Assembly (NCBI RefSeq): GCF_002294995.1 | Contig: NZ_NSGF01000006.1 | Span: forward strand, 124,001 to 188,000 | Direction: 5' to 3' | Length of the DNA: 64,000 bases | Origin: Mesorhizobium sp. WSM3860 | Lineage (GTDB): Bacteria > Pseudomonadota > Alphaproteobacteria > Rhizobiales > Rhizobiaceae | In this document: piece by piece, positions 46,280 to 54,066 of the stretch | How positions within the stretch are numbered: position 1 is the first letter of the stretch | Layout: the number at the start of each line of letters is the position of its first letter | Position numbers and translations under genes: made by a program | The notes under the pieces: generated by a model | What the model was told of the DNA's origin: nothing | Databases searched by the model: none | Seen by the model: only the letters and a program-made list of their open reading frames with translations

Positions 46280-46767
46280 CTTTTTCCTCCCGGTCCGCGG
46301 TCTTCCCTCCCTAGCCTGGACAGAGACACTAGCTGCCGAAGCATCGCAGGAGTCTACAAATTGAGAATTGTATTAAAATGATACAGCTCACCCCATCGGC
46401 TCACTCGCGCCGCTCAGCATTGCCCTGAACCGGCCCGTATGCCGCGCCTATTCGTCGCTATCCTCGTCGTCGCTTTCGGGATGACTGTTCCGGACCGCAT
46501 CATCCGTTTGCTATTCAACAACGAACGGTTGGCTATCCATCGCAATCTCGCTGATCGGCGATAGCGTTCCTTGCCGCCCAATCGGAGCGGCCTCGTGGCC
46601 CGAGCAGTCATCCGGGCAATCATAGCCGTGGAAAGTCTCTTGCGCAGTTGGGCGGCAACAAGGCCGGGTTGTCCGCCCAAGATGGTCACGTCACATCACC
46701 GGCTCCCAGGGGGGCAAGGAGGGCGACTTATGTTATATACGTTGCGTTCTTGGTCGGATACGAGCCG
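46280..46767. other. Gap with one possible tiny membrane peptide
   Basis: A plus-strand frame at 46439-46564 would encode 41 residues beginning MPRLFVAILVVAFGMTVPDR, a hydrophobic start, but it has no clear ribosome site. The rest, including the AT-rich part before the cyclase gene, has no recognised gene; a promoter for the cyclase is likely near its right end. Confidence 0.35.
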
Positions 46768-47658
46768 ATGGATCAGGAAAGACTTCTGGCCGCAGTCCTC
46801 CTAGCTGATGTCGTGGGCAGCACGCCGCTCTATGAGCGCATCGGCGACGATGCCGCTCTGCAGCAGATCTCGGATTGCCTCGACGCGATACGCGAGATCG
46901 TCGCCCGGCACGGCGGTGATTTCATTTATTCGAAGGGCGATGACGTGCTCAGCCTTTTCGAGAGCTCGGAGGCGGCGCTGACGGCCGTACGCCAAATCAG
47001 CAGCCGACTGACGAAAGGGCCGTCGAGCGCCCGAATCGGATTGCATTTCGGGGCGGTCATTCGCGCGCGGGGCGCGGTATTCGGCGACGTTGTCAATGTC
47101 ACGGCAAGGTTGTCCACCACGGCCAACCCCGGGGAGGTGCTGATCAGCCAGAGCTTCTTCGAAGCCCTTTCCGCGGATAGCCGCGGTGCCTTACGGCTCC
47201 TCGACAAAATGGCCTTCAAGGGAAAGCAAGAACTCTTCGATGTTTATACCCTGGGGAGCGACGACGGCGCCCTCAGTACGCAAATCGTCAGCCGGGGCAC
47301 AATTGTCGAGAGACGCTCCGCCCCGCCGCGGCAGATCAATCTGGTCATCCGCTATGGAGATCAGTTGCGATCCTGCCGAAACAACGAATTCGTGACGATC
47401 GGCCGATCTCCGGAATGCAATATCGTGATCCAGCGGCCCTGGGTCTCAAGGCACCACGCAACCTTCACCATTTCGAATGGCAAGGCCGTGCTTATCGAGC
47501 GGAGCTCGTCGGGCACATTTGTGTCGATGGGACCTGACCATGAAGTATTCGTGCGCCGCGAAGATATTCTCCTCTTCGGCTCCGGCGTCATCTCGCCTGG
47601 ACGGAGATCGTCCCTCGGCGACGGCCAGGTCCTTCACTACGAAATTATCTCAGGCTGA
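46768..47658 (+). CDS. Class-III adenylate/guanylate cyclase with C-terminal FHA domain
   Basis: A 296-residue soluble signalling protein. Residues ~1-165 are a class-III cyclase domain: metal Asp in LLADVVGSTPLYER, second acidic pair in FIYSKGDDVLSLF, and transition-state Asn/Arg in GDVVNVTARLSTTANPGEVL, so catalysis looks possible. Residues ~195-290 are an FHA domain with VTIGRSPECNIVI and WVSRHHATF, which binds phosphothreonine peptides. A Ser/Thr kinase phosphorylating a partner would therefore recruit the cyclase; none is in the window. The frame extends 40 codons further upstream, but MDQERLLAAVLLADVV is the likely start. Confidence 0.88.
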   Translation: MDQERLLAAVLLADVVGSTPLYERIGDDAALQQISDCLDAIREIVARHGGDFIYSKGDDVLSLFESSEAALTAVRQISSRLTKGPSSARIGLHFGAVIRARGAVFGDVVNVTARLSTTANPGEVLISQSFFEALSADSRGALRLLDKMAFKGKQELFDVYTLGSDDGALSTQIVSRGTIVERRSAPPRQINLVIRYGDQLRSCRNNEFVTIGRSPECNIVIQRPWVSRHHATFTISNGKAVLIERSSSGTFVSMGPDHEVFVRREDILLFGSGVISPGRRSSLGDGQVLHYEIISG

Positions 47659-47883
47659 CCCGGCCCCGGCTCGTTAGCCGCGACCGGCTGCAAAGCGGCC
47701 GCGACGATCTCTACAGCAATTCTGCAAGCGCGCGGCGCTGGATCCGGCAGCAGGCGGCAACGGTCAAGCCCTGCTGTCCTGCCCTTCTTCGCCGGCTTTG
47801 CCGCGGGCACCAAGGGCGTGGCCCGCTACAACGGCGACAGCGGCTTTACCGCGCCGACGGCGGCTTTTCCGAGGTCGTGACGA

Positions 47884-48087
47884 TCAAATGGCCTTCAGCA
47901 CGATCAGCGTGACCGAAGTGGCCATCGCAATCACGATCAAGGCCCAGATGACGGCGTTTTTGCTCAGGCGCCAGCGCTGGCCTTCTTCCTTTCGCTTGCG
48001 CCATCGATCGGCATGGTTGGCGCCTTCGTATTTTCCAGAAGAGGGACCTGGAGGCAGCGGCTTCTTGCGCTGGGGTCTTGCTGGCAT
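47884..48087 (-). CDS. Small single-span membrane protein (67 aa)
   Basis: The N-terminal half is very basic (MPARPQRKKPLPPG, RWRKRKEEGQRWR) and the C-terminal half is one membrane helix (NAVIWALIVIAMATSVTLIVL). It lies three bases after the stop of another small membrane protein, so both are probably made from one transcript. A type-II topology with a cytoplasmic basic head is expected. Function unknown. Confidence 0.6.
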   Translation of the reverse strand: MPARPQRKKPLPPGPSSGKYEGANHADRWRKRKEEGQRWRLSKNAVIWALIVIAMATSVTLIVLKAI

Positions 48088-48089
48088 GC

Positions 48090-48248
48090 CTAATTTGCGA
48101 TGAAGTGGACGATCGCGAAGCCCACGCCCATCGCGAGGCCGGCGGCGAGGCTTTCAGCCAGGCGGAGCACCAAGGCGCCGTAGCGGTCCCGCAGGCGGGT
48201 TTGCGGGGTCTTCAGGATGCGAGCAAGATCATCCAGCGCGTGTTCCAT
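48090..48248 (-). CDS. Small membrane protein (52 aa)
   Basis: A short gene starting MEHALDDLARILKTPQTRLR and ending in a hydrophobic helix SLAAGLAMGVGFAIVHFIAN. AGGA lies directly before the ATG. It precedes the 67-residue membrane protein on the same strand, and the pair looks like a mini-operon. Unknown function; small size means it could be missed by gene callers. Confidence 0.55.
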   Translation of the reverse strand: MEHALDDLARILKTPQTRLRDRYGALVLRLAESLAAGLAMGVGFAIVHFIAN

Positions 48249-48652
48249 TCCTGAATCTTAGATCGAAATCGGGAATCTGTGAATCCCCCACCGGCTGGCG
48301 TCTTCGCACCAGTTCTTAGCGATCGCTTAAGTAGGCTTATCCACGAGCGGCGTCTTCCTCGTCGGCGGCTTGTATGGATGATCCGAGAAGGATGACGGCC
48401 GTCGAACGGGGCGGGGGGCTCGGGGTGTGTCGACGGTCGTCGGAGCGAGAGGGGCCATAAACCTTAGCAAACTGCGTTGCGCGAGGCCCTAGCTCGATCA
48501 TGTCATTGATTCGGACCTAGCGAATTAACAAATGTTGCACCATCAAATCCGCTGGCTAGGCGGTTGTTATTCCGCTGCCCGAGCGGCGTGCATCAGCCTC
48601 TCGGACTTCCGTCCCATCGGGAGTTGGGGGAACATTCTACCAGGCGGTTAGA
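48249..48652. other. Gap, nothing recognised
   Basis: About 400 bases with no convincing open frame, repeat or RNA structure. A G-rich part around 48409-48425 and an AT-rich part near 48510-48545 stand out. It may contain the promoter of the small membrane-protein pair. Confidence 0.4.
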
Positions 48653-48829
48653 TCAACGAGATGGCACAATTCCGAGCCGCTTCCTTTCGCTCGCGGCGAA
48701 GGACTCGGCTTCTGTCGGGGAACCGAATGCCTTGATACTCACAACGCCATTTTCGATGACCCGCACGTAATGCCTGCTTTTGAATTCCCCGATGATTTCG
48801 ACCGCAGTCTTCCACGATTGCTTGTCCAT
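48653..48829 (-). CDS. Small hypothetical protein (58 aa)
   Basis: A minus-strand frame begins MDKQSWKTAVEIIGEFKSRH and continues through VRVIENGVVSIKAFGSPTEA to a basic end. It has well-mixed protein-like composition and amphipathic character, and a purine-rich leader (AAGGGCGG). I do not recognise a family, although short proteins of this kind are common in rhizobia. Confidence rests on composition only. Confidence 0.55.
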   Translation of the reverse strand: MDKQSWKTAVEIIGEFKSRHYVRVIENGVVSIKAFGSPTEAESFAASERKRLGIVPSR

Positions 48830-48849
48830 TTTAGCCGCCCTTGAAAGCT

Positions 48850-48969
48850 CTCCGATGCCGCGTCAAACGCCAGCAAGAGGGCTTTGTTTCCCCGTTGCTA
48901 AAATTCCATCTGGCAAGAGCGTTAGGCAACTGCAACTCCGCGCCCGCTGCCTCACGGTGGCGGGCTTTT
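48850..48969 (+). ncRNA. Possible small RNA ending in an intrinsic terminator
   Basis: At 48942-48965 GCCCGCTGCC pairs with GGTGGCGGGC (two wobble pairs) around a four-base loop, followed by TTTT: a plus-strand terminator. No plus-strand gene lies before it, so it may end a small RNA transcribed from about 48850. The 5' end is a guess and no family was recognised. Confidence 0.3.
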
Positions 48970-48972
48970 CCG

Positions 48973-49182
48973 TTAGCTCACTCTCCGGCTGGACCGCCAG
49001 CGCGCGGTCTCGATGTCGTCACGGGAAATCCCGATGTCGCTGAGCATGTCGTCCGGTGACTCGCTCAGATCGTCCGTTGCCTTCAACCGCGCCTTCTGAT
49101 CGGCTCGGCGACCGAGCCAATCGACAAGGGGACCGGCTACGACAATAGGAAGGTTCATAAGCATAGGAAGGTTCACGAGCAT
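48973..49182 (-). CDS. DUF1127-domain small protein
   Basis: A 69-residue protein whose C-terminal part contains the DUF1127 (YjiS-like) pattern SPDDMLSDIGISRDDIETARW. The N-terminal part is a short hydrophobic helix (LVNLPMLMNLPIVVAGPLV) and a basic linker (GRRADQKARLKA). DUF1127 proteins in Agrobacterium and relatives have been linked to RNA binding and phosphate/carbon metabolism. A ribosome site GGAGT lies before the ATG. Confidence 0.8.
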   Translation of the reverse strand: MLVNLPMLMNLPIVVAGPLVDWLGRRADQKARLKATDDLSESPDDMLSDIGISRDDIETARWRSSRRVS

Positions 49183-49194
49183 CCGGAGTTACTC

Positions 49195-49326
49195 CTTTCC
49201 GCTGCAGGAACTAAACGCTGCAAGCTAGACCGATGCGTCGATGCGTCTGTGACAAAACTCACATTGGTTAGTGGTCTCTAAAATATCTGCGCTCGGTCTC
49301 GGCTGCTCAGGTGGCCGGGCTTTTTA
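49195..49326 (+). ncRNA. Possible second small RNA with intrinsic terminator
   Basis: At about 49291-49321 GCTCGGTC pairs with GGCCGGGC (two wobble pairs), followed by TTTTT on the plus strand. Again no plus-strand gene precedes it. The region before it contains an AT-rich stretch. It may be a small RNA gene, or a terminator acting on a longer transcript. Confidence 0.3.
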
Positions 49327-49509
49327 GTGGTGGAAGGCGGTCCAGATCAGAAAGCCGGCCAATACCACGGCAGCCGCTGCGACTGCGCCCACCACTCCGC
49401 GATGTAACGGCGCGGTGAGGCCGTATTGTTCATAGGCTTTGCGGGGGTTCGAACGGAAATCGGCTTCCATCTGGCGACGAATTTTTCGCTCTAGATCTTC
49501 GTCCGACAT
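49324..49509 (-). CDS. Small membrane protein (61 aa)
   Basis: A 61-residue protein with a charged helical start (MSDEDLERKIRRQMEADFRS, Tyr/Pro segment PRKAYEQYG) and one C-terminal membrane helix (GVVGAVAAAAVVLAGFLIWTAF). Purine-rich leader GAGCTGG before the ATG. A single-span protein with cytoplasmic head is predicted; function unknown. Confidence 0.65.
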   Translation of the reverse strand: MSDEDLERKIRRQMEADFRSNPRKAYEQYGLTAPLHRGVVGAVAAAAVVLAGFLIWTAFHH

Positions 49510-49620
49510 TCCAGCTCCTCGGCCCGGCAGCTTCGGCTTCCGCGTTGCCCCAGATGTTGCCCCGAATGGGCCGCCTGGAAACGTTCTAGGGTGAGAAAAC
49601 TCTGCAAGCCTTGAAAAACT

Positions 49621-49695
49621 TGGCTCCCCGGGCCGGATTCGAACCAGCGACCAACCGGTTAACAGCCGGTTGCTCTACCACTGAGCTACCGGGGA
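49621..49695 (-). tRNA. tRNA-Asn (anticodon GTT)
   Basis: On the minus strand the sequence folds into a full cloverleaf: acceptor TCCCCGG pairs with CCGGGGA, D arm in TAGCTCAGTGGTAGAGC, anticodon loop TGTTAAC giving GTT, T arm with GGTTCGAATCC, then discriminator G and an encoded CCA. All stems are complete. Confidence 0.97.
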
Positions 49696-49911
49696 ACGGA
49701 GGCTCTTGACGTGAGTGGCGCAGCCTATAGCAAACACCTTTCGGCTTTGCAAAGCAGCAATTCGCAATTTTTCTGCAGTTTTTCGTGCGGCGATTTGCGG
49801 CATCGTTTCGGCGTGCCCACATATGAGCGGCTTCACACAGGCATGGAACAATGCGGCTGGTCGTCCTTTGGTATCTATGACATCGGCCGCGCAGATGGGG
49901 ATCTGGCTTGA

Positions 49912-50172
49912 ATGACGGCAGCTGACGACGATAATCCACCGGCGCGCAAGATTACGGTCTTCGGCCGCGACTTCGCCATGCCGCGCTCGCGCGGATTGCG
50001 GATCGCGATCGGCGTGCTGCTGACAATCGGCGGGATTCTGGGCTTTCTGCCGATTCTCGGTTTCTGGATGGTTCCGATCGGCCTGCTGGTTCTGTCTTAC
50101 GAATTCGCAATGGTGCGTCGTCACAGGCGGCGCTTCGTCGTCTGGTGGGAACGCCGCCGCCGGCCGGATTGA
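49912..50172 (+). CDS. Small membrane protein (86 aa)
   Basis: An 86-residue protein with two close membrane helices (GLRIAIGVLLTIGGILGFLP and FWMVPIGLLVLSYEFA) and a very basic C terminus (RRHRRRFVVWWERRRR). It lies between tRNA-Asn and tRNA-Cys, a position I recall as conserved in rhizobia for a hypothetical membrane protein. Function unknown. Confidence 0.75.
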   Translation: MTAADDDNPPARKITVFGRDFAMPRSRGLRIAIGVLLTIGGILGFLPILGFWMVPIGLLVLSYEFAMVRRHRRRFVVWWERRRRPD

Positions 50173-50349
50173 GAGCCTTGCAGGGAGAGGGTCCGGAAGG
50201 TGCCGGCGACACCATCGCGACCGGCCGCAAGCAATCGGCAACCACTGCCTTCGATGTCGAATGGGAAAGCATCGGGAATGACTTGCCGGTGCTTGACGAC
50301 CTTTCACGGCCAACATATTGAGTTGCCCCGGAACGCCGGGAGCATGGAA

Positions 50350-50423
50350 GGCCTCGTGGCGGAGTGGTTACGCAGAGGACTGCAAATCCTTGCACCCCGG
50401 TTCGATTCCGGGCGAGGCCTCCA
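50350..50423 (+). tRNA. tRNA-Cys (anticodon GCA)
   Basis: Plus-strand cloverleaf: acceptor GGCCTCG pairs with CGAGGCC, D arm in TGGCGGAGTGGTTACGCA, anticodon loop CTGCAAA giving GCA, T arm with GGTTCGATTCC, then T and encoded CCA. All stems match. Confidence 0.97.
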
Positions 50424-50549
50424 ATGCCCGGACTCCGGCGCTGTCGCGCCGGAGCCCTAGGTTCCGGTCGAATTGGCCCGCGTACTTTGCCTGGAAATCG
50501 GATCGGGCGCGGGCAGCGAATTGGGCGCGGGAAGCGGGTTGGTTGGGAC

Positions 50550-51224
50550 ATGAACGCTGATTTCTCCGAACGCCGCGTGAAGATGGTCGATGGCCAGATC
50601 CGCACCACCGATGTGACCAGCGCGCCGCTGATCGAAGCGATGCTTTCCGTGCCGCGCGAGGCTTTTGTCGGCGCCGGGCAACGGGACCTGGCCTATATCG
50701 ACGAGGACATCCGCATCTCCGATGGCGTCAATGGCGGCGGAGCCCGCTACCTGATGGAACCGTCACCGCTCGCCAAGCTTTTGCAACTGGCCGAAATCAG
50801 CGACACCGATTCGGTGCTCGATGTCGGCTGCGGCACCGGCTATTCGGCCGCTCTGCTTTCCCGAATCGCAAGATCGGTGGTTGCGCTCGAAAGCGACCCG
50901 GCGCTTGCCGAAGCCGCGAAGTCGACTCTTTCGGCACTGGATTGCCAGAACACCACGGTGGTGACCGGGCCCTTGCCGCAAGGGCATGCCGCCGCGGCAC
51001 CCTATGACGTCATCTTCATCGGCGGCAGCGTCGAGGAGGTGCCCGCGGCATTGCTAGGCCAGCTCGCCGAGGATGGGCGGCTGGTTGTAGTCGAGGGGCA
51101 GGGCAACTCCGGCGTTGCGCGTCTTTTTGTCAAGGCCGGGGGGGTTGTAAGCGGCAGACGCGCATTTAATGCGGCAATTAAGCCACTACCGGGCTTCGAA
51201 CGTGCTCATGCGTTCGAATTTTGA
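50550..51224 (+). CDS. pcm: Protein-L-isoaspartate O-methyltransferase family protein
   Basis: A 224-residue SAM-dependent methyltransferase of the PIMT family, acting on isoaspartyl residues in damaged proteins. Motifs: MVDGQIRTTDV at the start, the substrate-region YLMEPSPLAKLLQ, the SAM motif I VLDVGCGTGYSAALLS and the following acidic VALESDP. The frame extends upstream through the tRNA, so ATG 50550 is the true start. Rhizobial genomes place this gene before tolC; the function of this paralog may be diverged because some canonical PIMT residues (typical GDG-type substrate loop) are altered. Confidence 0.85.
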   Translation: MNADFSERRVKMVDGQIRTTDVTSAPLIEAMLSVPREAFVGAGQRDLAYIDEDIRISDGVNGGGARYLMEPSPLAKLLQLAEISDTDSVLDVGCGTGYSAALLSRIARSVVALESDPALAEAAKSTLSALDCQNTTVVTGPLPQGHAAAAPYDVIFIGGSVEEVPAALLGQLAEDGRLVVVEGQGNSGVARLFVKAGGVVSGRRAFNAAIKPLPGFERAHAFEF

Positions 51225-51407
51225 GCGGTTTTGCCTTGCAGCGAAGGCGCTGTCATGATCGCTTGCGCTTGAACAATCGTTGCTGATTTGCTTCACGGGC
51301 GTTTTCGGGGGCTATCAGCGGGGGAACGATAAACACGCGGCGCTGGCTGATCCAGAAGGAAAAGGCTGCGTGGCGTGGTTCCCATGCAAACGAATGAGGG
51401 ATAATAC

Positions 51408-52802
51408 GTGCCGCCCCTACACAAGACTTTTCTATCAGCCATACTAGTTTCGGCCACCGCGCTTTCGCCGTTGGCCGCATCCGCCGAAACCATCACCGGC
51501 GCGCTCGCCAAAGCCTATCAATACAATTCCCAGCTGAATTCCGCCCGCGCGGGCACCCGTGTCACCGACGAGGGGGTGGCCATCGCCAAGTCCGGCTACC
51601 GCCCGACGATCAGGGGATCGGCAAGCATCGATTATACGAGCAGCCGCAACAACAACCTGGGTCAAACCTTAAATATCACTACGGGCAATTTCGGCGTTGA
51701 GATCGACCAGACGCTGTTCGACGGCTTTCAAACCAAGAACAATGTCGCCGCTGCTGAAGCGCAGGTCAGGGCCTCGCAAGAAAGTCTCCGCAACACCGAA
51801 GAGAACATCCTGTTCAACGCGGCAAGCGCCTACATGGATGTGATCCGCGATCGCCAGATCGCGGTCCTGACCGCACAGAACCTGCAATTCCTGACCGAGC
51901 AGGCGCGCGCCGCACGGTCGCGCTTCGAGGTCGGAGAGGGCACCCGCACCGACGTCGCGCAGGCCGATGCCTCGCGGGCGACGGCGGTGGCGCAACTCGC
52001 CAGCGCTCGCGCGACGGCGCTGGCGAGCGCCGCGACCTACCACCAGATCATCGGCGACGAGCCGGGCAAGCTCAGGGCTGCCGCGCCGGTTGGAAAGCTG
52101 CTGCCGGGAAGCCTCGATTCGGCCTTCACCATCGCCGCCGCGGAGCATCCGGCCATCCTTGCCACCGAGCATCTCGTCGACGCCGCGGCGTTTTCCGTGA
52201 AGTCGGCCGAAGGGGCGCTTTTGCCGCAGCTTTCCGCCAGTGCCGGGATTTCGAGCCAGTATCGCAACACCTCGCCCGGCGTTTTTGCATCGGCGGGATC
52301 CGAAGGAACGACCAATTCGGCCAATATCGGTGCGACGCTTACCGTGCCGATCTATTCGGGCGGGCGCACCTCTGCGCTGGTCCGCCAATCGAAGGAATCG
52401 CTCAGCCAAGCCCGCATCGAGGTCGACGTCAGCCGCGACCAGGTGCGCCAGGCCGTGGCTTCGGCGTGGACGCAATACACCGCCGCGCGCGAAAGCGTGG
52501 ATGCCAACAGGCAGGTGATCGCCGCCGCGCAACTGGCGCTCAACGGCGTCATCGAGGAACGCAATGTCGGCCAGCGCACCACGCTCGACGTGCTCAACGC
52601 GCAGAACGCCGTCATCACCGCCAAGATCAACCAGGCGAGCTCCGAGCGCGATGTCGTCGTGGCGAGCTACGCCATCCTGTCGGCGATCGGCCGCCTGTCC
52701 GCCGGCCAACTCGGCCTGGCGGTCACGAAATACAACCCGGAAGAGCACTATAACGCCGTCAAGGACAAGTGGATCGGGCTGCGCACGCCGGACGGCCGCT
52801 GA
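51408..52802 (+). CDS. tolC: TolC-family outer-membrane efflux channel
   Basis: A 464-residue TolC/BepC-type outer-membrane protein. The start is GTG with GAGGG seven bases before it. A signal peptide (AILVSATALSPLAASA) is followed by two structural repeats of helical barrel: AYQYNSQLNSARAGTR, FGVEIDQTLFDGFQTKNNV, and in the second half VPIYSGGRTSALVRQSKESL and QRTTLDVLNAQNAVITA, the last being typical of TolC. It forms the exit duct for RND pumps and type-I secretion. A long hairpin terminator follows. Confidence 0.94.
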   Translation: MPPLHKTFLSAILVSATALSPLAASAETITGALAKAYQYNSQLNSARAGTRVTDEGVAIAKSGYRPTIRGSASIDYTSSRNNNLGQTLNITTGNFGVEIDQTLFDGFQTKNNVAAAEAQVRASQESLRNTEENILFNAASAYMDVIRDRQIAVLTAQNLQFLTEQARAARSRFEVGEGTRTDVAQADASRATAVAQLASARATALASAATYHQIIGDEPGKLRAAAPVGKLLPGSLDSAFTIAAAEHPAILATEHLVDAAAFSVKSAEGALLPQLSASAGISSQYRNTSPGVFASAGSEGTTNSANIGATLTVPIYSGGRTSALVRQSKESLSQARIEVDVSRDQVRQAVASAWTQYTAARESVDANRQVIAAAQLALNGVIEERNVGQRTTLDVLNAQNAVITAKINQASSERDVVVASYAILSAIGRLSAGQLGLAVTKYNPEEHYNAVKDKWIGLRTPDGR

Positions 52803-52818
52803 TCCTTTGGCAATTCCT

Positions 52819-52855
52819 AAAGCGCCGCGTGTCCAATGGATGCGCGGCGCTTTTG
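52819..52855 (+). terminator. Rho-independent terminator after tolC
   Basis: AAAGCGCCGCG and CGCGGCGCTTT form a perfect eleven-base stem with a 13-base loop, followed by TTTT-like sequence. It lies about 17 bases after the tolC stop. Confidence 0.9.
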
Positions 52856-53034
52856 CGTAGGAAGCCAACGGTCTGCTGCCGACGGCGTAGCGAGCTAATC
52901 TGTTGAAATCCAACGTCTCCCCAGATTGGGGATTCTCGGATGACGATCGGTCGGTTACGCTGTCCGTATTGATTCGAATTCCGGCCTGGCCGGAATGGAG
53001 ATCTTGAAGAGTCACAAGGGCGGCGGATGTGACG

Positions 53035-53844
53035 ATGGCGTCAGCAAGCAGCGCGCAGCGCGAGCCTTCCATGGAAGAGATACTTGCTTCCATCCGAAGG
53101 ATCATCGAGGACAGCGACACCGGCCGAAAGCAACCGGCGGCGGACAACGGTGACGTGCGCCAGGACCTCCGGCCGACGCCGGCGGCGCAGACGGCCGACG
53201 TTGATGCCTTTCGTTCCGAGCTCAACGCCGGATACGCTCCCAGCAAGCCGGTGAGTCTGGCGGAGATACAGGCCCAGCTTGCGGCGTCCGATCCGACGAT
53301 CGCCGAGACGAGCCCGGAACCGGTGAAGACCGCACCTGCACCCATCACCCTGGCGGAAGTCGGGGCCAGGGTGGCCGCCGAGCCGGACACCCCGACGGTT
53401 GCGGGGGCCGCGGCGAGCGTGCCGCAAAGTGCCGATACCATCGTCGCCGATTGGCGGCGCGAGATCGCCGCCGTTGGCGGAAATTCCGTCAAGGCGAAGG
53501 TAGCAACCCGTCCGCCGGAACTGGCGCCCGAAGTCGAGATCGACGAGGAAGATCTTGCCGCGCCAACGGCCGAAACCGCGGCGCCCGACAACGTTTCGAC
53601 GCCATCGTCGGCCGACCTGCCGCCGGCCCGGCCGGCAATCCTGTCCGAGCATGCGGGCCGTCAGGTCGCGGCGGCCTTCGGCGAGCTTTCCGATGCCTTC
53701 GCCAGCCGCAGCAAGAAGAGCTTCGACGAGATGGCCGAGGAGATGCTGCGGCCGATGCTGCAGGATTGGCTCGACAACAACCTGCCGACACTGGTCGAAC
53801 GGCTGGTGCGCGAGGAAATCGAGCGCGTGGCGCGCGGCGGGTAG
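53035..53844 (+). CDS. PopZ-like (DUF2497) polar organising protein
   Basis: A 269-residue protein with the ends typical of the PopZ/DUF2497 family: N-terminal SMEEILASIRRIIEDSD and C-terminal SFDEMAEEMLRPMLQDWLD and LVERLVREEIERV, which form the oligomerising helices. The middle (about 35-190) is Pro/Ala/Glu-rich and disordered. PopZ organises a cell pole and tethers the chromosome origin in alphaproteobacteria. The gene lies between tolC and valS as in other Rhizobiales. Start may be GTG 53029 or ATG 53035. Confidence 0.9.
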   Translation: MASASSAQREPSMEEILASIRRIIEDSDTGRKQPAADNGDVRQDLRPTPAAQTADVDAFRSELNAGYAPSKPVSLAEIQAQLAASDPTIAETSPEPVKTAPAPITLAEVGARVAAEPDTPTVAGAAASVPQSADTIVADWRREIAAVGGNSVKAKVATRPPELAPEVEIDEEDLAAPTAETAAPDNVSTPSSADLPPARPAILSEHAGRQVAAAFGELSDAFASRSKKSFDEMAEEMLRPMLQDWLDNNLPTLVERLVREEIERVARGG

Positions 53845-54066
53845 TGATTTCGTCTGGGCTTTCAGGGTAGAAGGCGCCGCCATCGGGCGGTGCTTTTATT
53901 TCCGCGAAGATGCGGTCGCGCGATTTGTTTTGCGATGAGCCATGGGCTTGCCGCTGATCGCCGCAAGCCTATCTGGGCAAGGCGGGCCCTTCCTTCTCGC
54001 GGTTGACTCGGCCAAGAGCTTCCGATTTACACCGGACGCTTGTTCCCGACAGTTCGGACTTCCTCC

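Noticed and set aside
47750..47880. Protein-like fragment FFAGFAAGTKGVARYNG on the plus strand
   Set aside because: Too short and without a start or family match to be called a gene or a pseudogene; mentioned only as possible debris.
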